Assembly (NCBI GenBank): GCA_040901775.1 | Contig: JBBDYF010000192.1 | Span: 1-19,235 of the forward strand | Source: CAYLLN01 sp040901775 | Lineage (GTDB): Bacteria > Planctomycetota > Planctomycetia > Pirellulales > Pirellulaceae | Length of the DNA: 19,235 bases | Direction of reading: 5' to 3' | Shown here: positions 1 to 6,391 of the stretch, one piece after another | How positions within the stretch are numbered: the first letter of the stretch is position 1 | Layout of the letters: the number at the start of each line of letters is the position of its first letter | Made by a program: the position numbers and the translations under genes | Notes under the pieces: generated by a model | Databases searched by the model: none | The model's input: the letters and a program-made list of their open reading frames with translations, nothing else | What the model was told of the DNA's origin: nothing

Positions 1-70
1 AAGTTCCAAGTTCCAAGTTCCAAGTTCCAAGTTCCAAGTTCCAAGTTCCAAGTTCAAGGTTTGAAGTTGG
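1..70. repeat. 7-bp tandem minisatellite (AAGTTCC)n
   Basis: Seven perfect AAGTTCC copies fill bases 1-49. Degenerate copies follow: AAGTTCA (50-56), AGGTTTG (57-63) and AAGTTGG (64-70). The array is cut by the window edge, so its full length is unknown. The same heptamer family recurs at about 423-456 in this orientation and at 474-506 inverted, on the other side of the antitoxin-like gene. No coding frame is evident. It is too short in period and lacks spacers, so it is not a CRISPR. Confidence 0.95.
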
Positions 71-178
71 CGGTGCGTGCGAATTCTCCATGAGGTGTTC
101 TCGACCAACCGAAGCCACTTGCCCGAGCAACGAGTACCAAATAGGCTTGAAGGAATTGTTGTACGTCAGGAGTTTTTG

Positions 179-394
179 ATGAGTCAGCAGATCGGATTTG
201 ACGAGGCTCTCGATGCCGCTGAACGACTCGATCCGGAGGATCAAGCCGAACTCGTGGCAGTTTTGAGCCGCCGCCTGGCAGAGCGCGGTCGAGAACGTCT
301 GGCGGCCGTGGTGGCGCAAGGCCGTCGCGAGTTCGCCGCTGGGCAGTGCCAACCGATGACGGCGGCAGAGTTGGTCCGCGAGGCGCAGTCGTGA
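179..394 (+). CDS. Antitoxin-like small acidic protein (type II TA, orphan)
   Basis: This 71-residue protein starts at the ATG at 179, chosen because CAGGAG lies 6 nt upstream. An in-frame ATG at 77 exists, but its extra 34 residues look non-coding. The protein is mostly charged helix: an N-terminal DEALDAAERLDPEDQAEL stretch, an Arg-rich middle, and a C-terminal tail of the form REFAAG..MTAAELVREAQ. That layout is seen in small antitoxins encoded just before RelE/ParE-type toxins, where the tail wraps the toxin; this is family knowledge, and no diagnostic domain is visible. The stop overlaps a GTG (GTGA at 391-394), the usual antitoxin/toxin coupling, but the downstream frame closes after 24 codons. 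It could instead be an unrelated short helical protein. Confidence 0.6.
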   Translation: MSQQIGFDEALDAAERLDPEDQAELVAVLSRRLAERGRERLAAVVAQGRREFAAGQCQPMTAAELVREAQS

Positions 395-465
395 ATCGCG
401 CGTTGGCTGGTGGGTCCGGGATACAAGTTCAAGATTCCAAATTCAATGTTCAAAGTTGCGCCTAG
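391..465 (+). pseudogene. Possible toxin-gene stump (24 codons)
   Basis: A GTG overlapping the antitoxin-like stop opens a frame that reads VNRALAGGSG and then runs into heptamer repeat sequence (from about 421) and a TAG at 463-465. Toxin genes paired with this kind of antitoxin usually begin in exactly this overlap and often read roughly M-N-R-x-L-V-W near the start. The stump resembles that with a small indel. The reading as a deleted toxin is inference; it may simply be a chance frame. Confidence 0.3.
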
Positions 466-506
466 CTTTTGTAAACCTTGAACCTTGAACCTCGAACTTT
501 GAACCT
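423..506. repeat. Degenerate heptamer repeats, forward then inverted
   Basis: Bases 423-456 carry TTCAAG/TTCCAA/TTCAAAG-type units in the same orientation as the array at 1-70. Bases 474-506 carry the reverse complement as CCTTGAA, CCTTGAA, CCTCGAA, CTTTGAA. The two blocks could pair as an imperfect hairpin (about 24 of 32 positions by eye). The inverted block ends 6 bases before the methyltransferase start and so occupies its leader. Confidence 0.85.
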
Positions 507-512
507 CCAGCT

Positions 513-1307
513 ATGCTCATCACCAGCACGGCCAATCCCAGAGTCAAAGCGGCGGCGCGATTGCGCGAGCGGCGCGGGCGCGACGAGCAGGGCCGCATCA
601 TCATCGACGGCGTCCGCGAAATCGGCCGGGCGATTGCCGCCGGGGTCGAATTGAGCGAACTGTTCTTCTTCCCGCAGCTTAGCCAGGACGACGAGCACCA
701 GGCGGTGTTGGATGCAGCTCGGCAAGCAGGCGCCGAACTGGTGGAAGTAACCCCGCAGGTGATGGAGCGGCTGGCGTATGGCCACCGGGTCGAGGGGGTG
801 GTGGCGACCGCCCGGCCGCCGCAGCGCACGCTCGCCGATCTGTCGCTGGCGGCCGACGCGCTGGTGCTGGTCGTCGAAGGGGTCGAAAAACCGGGCAATC
901 TGGGGGCGATTCTGCGGACGGCCGATGCCGCGGGCGTCGCCGCGCTGGCGGTCGTCGATGGGGGGACCGACCTGTACAACCCTAACGCCATTCGGGCCAG
1001 CCTGGGGGCGATTTTTACCGTGCCGGTGGCCAGCGCCGCCAGCGAGGCGGCACTCGACTGGCTCCGGCTGGGCGGTTTCCGCCTGTTCGCCGCCCGGGTG
1101 GATGCCGCGCTGGAATACACCGGGGCCGATTACCGGGGCCGCGCGGCCATCGTGCTGGGGAGCGAGGCGCACGGCCTGTCGCCTCTCTGGCTGCAAGCCG
1201 ACATCACGGGGGTGAAGCTGCCGATGCGGGGCCGGGTCGATAGTCTGAACCTTTCGGCCACGGCCGCCGTGCTCTGTTACGAAGCGCTCCGCCAGCGGGG
1301 CGCGTAA
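513..1307 (+). CDS. TrmH/SpoU-family RNA 2'-O-methyltransferase
   Basis: This 264-residue protein transfers a methyl group from S-adenosylmethionine to a ribose 2'-OH in rRNA or tRNA. Residues 1-100 form the substrate-binding domain typical of RlmB/TsnR-like members. Residues about 115-262 form the knotted SPOUT domain with all three motifs: motif 1 GVEKPGNLGAILRTADA (123-139) with the catalytic-type N129 and R135; motif 2 IVLGSEAHGL (213-222); motif 3 LPMRGRVDSLNLSATAAVLCYE (236-257). NPNAIRASLGAIF (156-168) is also typical. Length is normal. No clear Shine-Dalgarno precedes the ATG; heptamer repeats run up to it. The RNA target cannot be told from sequence. It converges on the next gene with 4 bases between the stops. 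Confidence 0.93.
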   Translation: MLITSTANPRVKAAARLRERRGRDEQGRIIIDGVREIGRAIAAGVELSELFFFPQLSQDDEHQAVLDAARQAGAELVEVTPQVMERLAYGHRVEGVVATARPPQRTLADLSLAADALVLVVEGVEKPGNLGAILRTADAAGVAALAVVDGGTDLYNPNAIRASLGAIFTVPVASAASEAALDWLRLGGFRLFAARVDAALEYTGADYRGRAAIVLGSEAHGLSPLWLQADITGVKLPMRGRVDSLNLSATAAVLCYEALRQRGA

Positions 1308-1311
1308 TGGG

Positions 1312-1917
1312 CTATTCCGGCGACATTCCAGCATGGACGCCGGGGCCAAGTGGGCCGATCTCCGGCGCCAGCACCCAGTAGGAGAGCCAGCGCAAGATGA
1401 ACCCCAGCCCCAGCGAGGCGGCCGAACAGCCCAGCAGGCTTAGCACCTGCCATTCCAGGCTCTCGCCCCAGTTGCCGAGCGAATAGCGGGTGTACTCGCT
1501 CGTCAGCGTCGTGGCCAGCACGAATAGGACCGGGACCGAAACGATCACCGCCAGCGCCCCCGGCACCAGCAGCAGGATGACCGTCGCCCGCCGCAGCGGA
1601 ATGACGATGGCCGCCCGCGAAACGACGCTCACGCTCGCCGCCCAGAGGACCACGATCGGCAGGCAGAGCACGGTCAGGATGATCACCAGCCGCACCGGCG
1701 GCGTCGATTCGCGCAGGTAGTGCAGCCCGATCGCCAGCACGATCTGCAACTGGATCATCAGCCAGATGAAGTCGGTCAGCATGTACCGGGTGGGAGCGTT
1801 CAGCCGACCGGCTGCCCGGTTGACCGGCCCCAGCAGCCAGTTGCCGAGCACCAGCGACAACACGACGAACAGTCCGAAGACTCCCAAGACGGCAGAAACT
1901 CCTAATGCTCCGATCAC
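1312..1917 (-). CDS. Hypothetical multi-pass membrane protein
   Basis: This 201-residue protein was not recognised as a named family. The start is a GTG at 1917, chosen because AGGAG lies 7 nt upstream; reading further upstream would overlap the preceding gene with non-hydrophobic sequence. About five hydrophobic segments are visible, roughly residues 4-25, 48-68, 76-98, 111-136 and 157-180. Between them are short charged loops and a soluble-looking LTSEYTRYSLGNWGESLEW segment at about 138-156. It lies 28 bases downstream of the DUF1499-like gene on the same strand and is probably co-transcribed with it, suggesting a shared inner-membrane role. Its stop faces the methyltransferase stop 4 bases away. 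Confidence 0.75.
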   Translation of the reverse strand: MIGALGVSAVLGVFGLFVVLSLVLGNWLLGPVNRAAGRLNAPTRYMLTDFIWLMIQLQIVLAIGLHYLRESTPPVRLVIILTVLCLPIVVLWAASVSVVSRAAIVIPLRRATVILLLVPGALAVIVSVPVLFVLATTLTSEYTRYSLGNWGESLEWQVLSLLGCSAASLGLGFILRWLSYWVLAPEIGPLGPGVHAGMSPE

Positions 1918-1945
1918 CGATAGGCTCCTGATGAGGGATTCATTA

Positions 1946-2389
1946 TCAACCGCCGGGTCGAAGCCTGTCGAGTAGCTCCCGCAGGTTCCGCGGATTTTGC
2001 CCCAGGTCGCCCTTGCCGAGGCGCGACCGGCTTTCGGCCGAGAGCCGCGAACCGCCTGCTGCCGGCTCGATTCGGACGCGAATGTCATCCTGAAAGCGCA
2101 ACAGGCCGGTCGTTCGGACGAAGTGCAGTCGGATGGTTGCCGCTTCGGTCGCTTGGTCAATCAATTGCCAGTGGGGAATTTCCGCGACCGCGGCGATGGT
2201 CTGGCGTGCCAGATCGCCGGGATTGAGCGGGCTGTCGAGAGTGGTGGCGGCGTGGTTCGTCGTCAGGTCGCGGCTCCAGTCTTCGACATGGGTCAACAGC
2301 ACCACGGCGATGGCCAGCACGCCGAAGACGGCCAAGCCGAGCAGGACGTAAAGCAACAGCCACATGCGATTTTTGAACGGACGGATCAT
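1946..2389 (-). CDS. DUF1499-like membrane-anchored protein
   Basis: This 147-residue protein has one N-terminal membrane segment (about 9-33, WLLLYVLLGLAVFGVLAIAV). It is followed by a soluble domain whose end matches the DUF1499 pattern: a LRFQDDIRVRIEP strand (97-109), a RLSAESRSRLGKGDLGQN block (115-132), and a final NLRELLDRL helix. DUF1499 proteins are envelope or plastid proteins of unknown biochemical role. The ATG at 2389 was chosen because it directly precedes the positively charged MIRPFKNR leader; longer upstream reading overlaps rarA in antisense. It is divergent from rarA, so control signals for both must lie in 2390-2471. Confidence 0.75.
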   Translation of the reverse strand: MIRPFKNRMWLLLYVLLGLAVFGVLAIAVVLLTHVEDWSRDLTTNHAATTLDSPLNPGDLARQTIAAVAEIPHWQLIDQATEAATIRLHFVRTTGLLRFQDDIRVRIEPAAGGSRLSAESRSRLGKGDLGQNPRNLRELLDRLRPGG

Positions 2390-2471
2390 CGCCCGGCGGT
2401 GGTCAGAGGCATAGACTAGGAAAGGCACAACGTTTGTTATCGTATCCAATGCCTCCCTTGCGGGTTGCCGA

Positions 2472-3785
2472 ATGTCGAGCCTGTTTGCCAAAACCGAAGC
2501 CGACCATTTTCGTCGGGCCCAGCCGCTGGCGGCGCGGATGCGGCCCGCCACGCTGGACGAATTCGTCGGCCAGCAGCATTTCTTGGGCGAGGGGAAGCTC
2601 CTCCGCCGCCTGCTCAAGGCCGATCGGCTGGGATCGGTGCTGTTTTACGGCCCACCCGGCACCGGCAAGACGACGCTGGCCCGCCTGCTGGCGACCGAAA
2701 GCCGCAAGCGGTTTCGGCAACTGTCGGCAGTCACCAGTGGGGTGAAGGACTTGCGCGAGTTGCTCGACGCCGCCCGCGACGAACTGGCGGGGGGAGGCAC
2801 GCGCACGCTCCTGTTCATCGACGAGATTCATCGCTTCAACAAGGCCCAGCAAGACGCCTTGCTTCCCGATGTCGAGGAGGGAGTGGTCACGCTGGTCGGC
2901 GCGACGACGAGCAACCCGTTTTTCGCGGTGAACAGCGCCCTGGTCAGTCGCAGCCAAATCTTCCAGTTCCAGCCGCTGTCGATTGACGAGATCAAAGCCT
3001 TGCTCCGCCGAGCCCTGGCCGACAAGGTGCGCGGCCTGGGAACTTACGCGGTCAACCTGCACGAGGGGGCGCTCGACTTTTTGGCCGAAACGAGCGATGG
3101 CGACGCCCGCCGAGCCTTGGCCGCCTTGGAGATCGGCGTGCTGTCGGCAAATGTGTCGCCCATCGAATTCACCCGCGAACTGGCGGCCGAATCGGTCCAG
3201 CGCAAGGCGGGCGCCTACGACGGCACCGGCGACGAACACTACGATTCGGTCAGCGCCTTGATCAAAAGCATTCGCGGCAGCGATCCCGACGCGGGGCTGT
3301 ACTGGCTGGCGCGCATGCTCGAAGCGGGCGAGGACATTCGCTTCCTCTGTCGCCGGCTGGTCATCCTGGCGAGCGAAGACGTGGGGAACGCCGATCCGCA
3401 CGCGCTCCCCCTGGCGGTGGCTGCGATGCAGGCGTGCGAGTTCGTCGGCCTGCCTGAATGCCAGTTGCCTCTGGCCCAGTGCGTGACCTACCTGGCCTGC
3501 GCCCCCAAGTCGAATGCCTCGACCGTCGCCATTGGCGAGGCGCGGGCCGACATTCGCGAGGGGCGAATCCTGCCCGTGCCCATCCACTTGCGCGACAAGC
3601 ACTACCCCGGGGCCGAGCGGCTGGGGCACGGCGCGGGATACGAGTATTCGCACGATGCCGCAGGGGGCGTCGCCGCGCAGGACTACCTGGGGGTCGAGCG
3701 CGAGTATTATCGTCCGGTGCCCCGCGGCTTCGAGGCGGAACTGGCCGAGCGCCTGAAAACGATTCGCGCCCGCCTGCGGGAGTAA
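2472..3785 (+). CDS. rarA: RarA/MgsA replication-associated recombination ATPase
   Basis: This 437-residue AAA+ ATPase of the RarA/MgsA/WRNIP1 family acts at stalled replication forks together with SSB and the recombination machinery. Visible motifs are RPATLDEFVGQQHFLG (24-39), the typical N-terminal clamp-loader-like motif; Walker A GPPGTGKT (60-67); Walker B with LLFIDEIHRFNK (113-124); sensor 1 GATTSNP (143-149); SRSQIF (159-164) around the arginine finger; and SDGDARRAL (208-216) as sensor 2. The C-terminal tetramerisation part is complete, with HYDSVSALIKSIRGSDPDA, LVILASEDVGNADP and a final HDAAGGVAAQDYLG. Length is as expected. The ATG at 2472 starts the MSSLF leader typical of the family. 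It looks monocistronic, with an upstream divergent partner and a regulated Fic gene downstream. Confidence 0.96.
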   Translation: MSSLFAKTEADHFRRAQPLAARMRPATLDEFVGQQHFLGEGKLLRRLLKADRLGSVLFYGPPGTGKTTLARLLATESRKRFRQLSAVTSGVKDLRELLDAARDELAGGGTRTLLFIDEIHRFNKAQQDALLPDVEEGVVTLVGATTSNPFFAVNSALVSRSQIFQFQPLSIDEIKALLRRALADKVRGLGTYAVNLHEGALDFLAETSDGDARRALAALEIGVLSANVSPIEFTRELAAESVQRKAGAYDGTGDEHYDSVSALIKSIRGSDPDAGLYWLARMLEAGEDIRFLCRRLVILASEDVGNADPHALPLAVAAMQACEFVGLPECQLPLAQCVTYLACAPKSNASTVAIGEARADIREGRILPVPIHLRDKHYPGAERLGHGAGYEYSHDAAGGVAAQDYLGVEREYYRPVPRGFEAELAERLKTIRARLRE

Positions 3786-3805
3786 GGGCGGCCGTACAAA
3801 ACCCC

Positions 3806-3864
3806 TTGACTGCGCTTTGCACCAATCTCATACTAATTTAGTCAATGTTAGTACAAGATTAGTG
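3806..3864 (+). promoter_or_regulatory. Candidate fic promoter with overlapping operator
   Basis: TTGACT (3806-3811) is followed 17 bases later by CATACT (3829-3834), a plausible sigma70-type pair; TACTAA (3831-3836) at 19 bases is an alternative -10. An inverted repeat overlaps the -10: left arm CACCAATCTCATACTAA (3820-3836), right arm TTAGTACAAGATTAGTG (3848-3864), 14 of 17 positions complementary, 11-base spacer. TTAGT also recurs at 3838, 3848 and 3859, about one helical turn apart. A repressor bound here would block transcription of the gene starting at 3896. Confidence 0.55.
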
Positions 3865-3895
3865 CGTTGAGGTTAAGCAGGGCAAGGAACTTAAG

Positions 3896-5242
3896 ATGCG
3901 TGTACCGCCAAATCCCCCGAAAGATGTAAATCTATTTGAAAATCAAGAAAAGTTGATGAAAATGCTGCAATCGGTGGAAAGCCACCTCGTCGGCGGTCGC
4001 TACATGCACTGGCGCAAGCTGCGATATCACCAGCCGCCCGCAGGATTGACGCATCAGCAGTGGTGGCAGGGGGTCAAGTTCCGGCGGAGTACGCAATACA
4101 AAAGCGTGCCGCTGGAAGATAAAGTTGGCGGAAACTTTGTTTACGTCAACAACGACCCGATCCCGGAGATCATTCACAAAATTGACTTGGGCGGCGGTGG
4201 TCACATCGCCATGCCCAATGAGATCGCGAATACGGACACGCGAGACCAGTACTACGTAAGTTCGCTCATCGAGGAGGCAATCACTTCCAGCCAGTTGGAA
4301 GGAGCAACGACCACTCGTCCGGTTGCCAAGGAGATGATTCGCACGGGCCGACCTCCGCGCGACAAGAGCGAGTTGATGATCCTCAACAATTACAAGGCGA
4401 TGAAACGCATCGGGCAGGTAAAAGACAAGCCGTTGACAAAGGAACTGGTCTTTGAACTGCACCGCATCGTAAGCGAAGGGACGCTCGATAGCCCGAATGC
4501 GGCGGGTCGTTTTCGGACAAATGACGAAGATGTGAGCGTGCAAGGGGACTACGGCGAAGTTTATCACGTACCTCCCAGTGCATTTCAGTTGGAAACGCGC
4601 ATGTCCGCAATGTGCGATTTTGCGAATGGCGAAACGCCGGAAGGCTTCCTTCATCCGATTCTCAGAGCGATCATTCTGCACTTTTGGCTGTCTTACGACC
4701 ATCCTTTCGTGGACGGCAATGGCCGCACCGCGAGAGCACTTTTTTATTGGTCGATGCTGAGGAGTGGGTACTGGCTGTGCGAATTTATTTCCATTTCTCA
4801 GATCATTCGCAAGGCGCCCATTCGGTATGGTCGTTCGTTTCTTTACACGGAAACGGACGATAATGACCTGACCTATTTTATCCTGCACCACCTCGACGTC
4901 ATTCAGCGAGCAATCAACGCACTTCACGAGTACATCCAACGGAAGACCCAGGAGTTAAGGAGAGTAGAGTCTCAACTGAAAGGGATTGAAGTTCTCAACC
5001 ATCGCCAACGATCGCTCATTAGCCACGCCCTGCGTCATCCAAATACAAAGTACACCGTTCAATCCCATCAAACGAGCCACAACGTGGTGTACGAAACGGC
5101 GAGAAGCGACTTGATGGACTTAACGAAAAAAGGTCTGCTCCAGGGCGCAAAAGTCGGCAAGACGTGGTATTTCGTAGCCCAACCAGGGCTTGAGGCCAGG
5201 CTGGCGAGCCTTTCAGTATTTCCGCTTGATTCCAACGGCTAG
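3896..5242 (+). CDS. Fic-domain AMP-transferase, class II, with winged helix
   Basis: This 448-residue protein belongs to the Fic family, which transfers AMP or another nucleotide moiety from a nucleotide to a target protein hydroxyl. The N-terminal part (about 35-110, HWRKLRYHQPPAGL...WW) is the extension found in this Fic subgroup. SSQLEG (131-136) matches the inhibitory helix motif (S/T)xxxE(G/N) placed before the Fic core, so it is class II and auto-inhibited via E135. The active loop HPFVDGNGR (269-277) is intact, with catalytic H269. Residues about 365-435 look like a winged helix-turn-helix, so it may bind DNA. AAGGA precedes the ATG by 8 nt. Its composition is clearly less GC-rich than both neighbours, consistent with horizontal acquisition. 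The target protein is unknown. Confidence 0.93.
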   Translation: MRVPPNPPKDVNLFENQEKLMKMLQSVESHLVGGRYMHWRKLRYHQPPAGLTHQQWWQGVKFRRSTQYKSVPLEDKVGGNFVYVNNDPIPEIIHKIDLGGGGHIAMPNEIANTDTRDQYYVSSLIEEAITSSQLEGATTTRPVAKEMIRTGRPPRDKSELMILNNYKAMKRIGQVKDKPLTKELVFELHRIVSEGTLDSPNAAGRFRTNDEDVSVQGDYGEVYHVPPSAFQLETRMSAMCDFANGETPEGFLHPILRAIILHFWLSYDHPFVDGNGRTARALFYWSMLRSGYWLCEFISISQIIRKAPIRYGRSFLYTETDDNDLTYFILHHLDVIQRAINALHEYIQRKTQELRRVESQLKGIEVLNHRQRSLISHALRHPNTKYTVQSHQTSHNVVYETARSDLMDLTKKGLLQGAKVGKTWYFVAQPGLEARLASLSVFPLDSNG

Positions 5243-5244
5243 CC

Positions 5245-5259
5245 GCGGCGGATTGCCGC
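5245..5259 (+). other. Small GC hairpin after fic
   Basis: GCGGC (5245-5249) and GCCGC (5255-5259) can pair around a 5-base loop, 2 bases after the fic stop codon. No T-run follows, so it is not a classical intrinsic terminator. It may still slow or end transcription before the next gene. Confidence 0.3.
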
Positions 5260-5314
5260 TACCCATCATCGGCTTCCCAATCCCCTTCCCGCCCGGCAAG
5301 CCGGCGCTTCGATC

Positions 5315-5323
5315 TGCTATCCT
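5315..5323 (+). promoter_or_regulatory. Extended -10 of the protease operon, near-leaderless
   Basis: TGCTATCCT (5315-5323) fits an extended -10 (TGn plus TATCCT). No good -35 hexamer is visible 16-18 bases upstream. A start 6-7 bases downstream would fall at 5329-5330, the ATG of the protease gene, predicting a leaderless or almost leaderless mRNA. No Shine-Dalgarno is present in front of that ATG, which agrees. Confidence 0.4.
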
Positions 5324-5329
5324 GAAACG

Positions 5330-6391
5330 ATGAATCCAAGCGACTCTTCCAGCACCGCGCCGACCACCAGCCAGGCGCCCCCGGCCGGCGATCCGGGCGT
5401 CACCTATGAACCTTCGCGGGAAGTCGTGCGGGCGGAACTCAGCGAGCCGTTGCCCGATGAATCGCCGCCCGAGCAGGCGCTGCCGCGCAGGCGGCGCGTC
5501 CGCCTGCCGCTGATCCTGTTCGTGCTGACCTGTTTTTCCACCTTTCTGGCGGGGGCGACCGACTACCTGCCGCACTATGCTCTGCATGCGATTGGACTGT
5601 GGGGCTGGCCCCCTTCGGCCATGCCGCTGCGGCAGGCGATCTATGCCGGTTGGAGCGAAGGGCTGCTCTACATGGCGTGCGTCTTGGCGATATTGCTGAC
5701 GCACGAGATGGGGCACTTCGTCATGACGCTCGTTTATCGCGTGCGGGCCAGCCTGCCGTTTTTCATCCCGTTTCCCATTTCGCCGATCGGCACGATGGGG
5801 GCGGTGATCGCCATGGACAGCCGTTCGGCCAATCGCCGCGAAATTTTCGATATCGGCCTGGCGGGGCCGATCGCCGGGCTGTTGGTTGCCCTCCCAATCA
5901 TGTGGATTGGGGTGCAAAACGTCGATTTGCAGCCGAGTCCCGGCGAGCCGACGTTGCAGGCCCCGCTCGTCATGCGCCTGGCGATCGACTACGTCCATCC
6001 CGGCAAGTACGATTCCAGCGCGGGCTTTCCGCTGACCAGGGTGAATGCCTGGTTCATGGCGGGCTGGGTTGGCCTGTTGGTGACGGGACTGAACATGTTG
6101 CCGGTCAGCCAGTTGGACGGCGGGCACGTGACCTACGCCTTGTTTGGCCGGGCGGCGCACTGGATCGCGCGGGGCTTCATGCTGCTGGCCGTCGTCTATA
6201 TGGGGCTGATGTACTATGTTTACAGCACTCCGCCGACCTACGTGCTGATGGCGATTCTGGTGCTGGTGATCGGGACCGATCATCCGCGGACCAGCGACGA
6301 CACGGCCCGCCTCGGCCCGTGGCGAATTGCCCTGGGATGCGCGTCGCTCTTGATCCCCATTTTCTGCTTCGTACCGAACCTGCAACTTTGA
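5330..6391 (+). CDS. Site-2 protease-family membrane metalloprotease (M50)
   Basis: This 353-residue zinc protease cleaves substrates within or next to the membrane. Residues 1-55 are a Pro/Ser-rich cytosolic tail. Hydrophobic segments follow, roughly 58-78, 108-135, 150-165, 173-195, 240-262, 280-300, 303-318 and 332-350. The zinc site HEMGH (125-129, catalytic E126) lies in the second segment, and NMLPVSQLDGGH (255-266) supplies the third ligand D263. FIPFPISPIGTMGAVI (145-160) is the conserved re-entrant motif of the EGY/S2P branch without a PDZ domain. The stop TGA shares its last base with the ATG of the next gene, so the two are translationally coupled. The substrate is unknown, and no anti-sigma factor gene is adjacent. 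Confidence 0.93.
   Translation: MNPSDSSSTAPTTSQAPPAGDPGVTYEPSREVVRAELSEPLPDESPPEQALPRRRRVRLPLILFVLTCFSTFLAGATDYLPHYALHAIGLWGWPPSAMPLRQAIYAGWSEGLLYMACVLAILLTHEMGHFVMTLVYRVRASLPFFIPFPISPIGTMGAVIAMDSRSANRREIFDIGLAGPIAGLLVALPIMWIGVQNVDLQPSPGEPTLQAPLVMRLAIDYVHPGKYDSSAGFPLTRVNAWFMAGWVGLLVTGLNMLPVSQLDGGHVTYALFGRAAHWIARGFMLLAVVYMGLMYYVYSTPPTYVLMAILVLVIGTDHPRTSDDTARLGPWRIALGCASLLIPIFCFVPNLQL

Noticed and set aside
1..70. CRISPR array
   Set aside because: Units are 7 bases with no spacers and there are no cas genes; it is a simple minisatellite.
2403..3653. 416-codon antisense frame over rarA
   Set aside because: The plus strand carries every RarA motif; the antisense product has no recognisable pattern.
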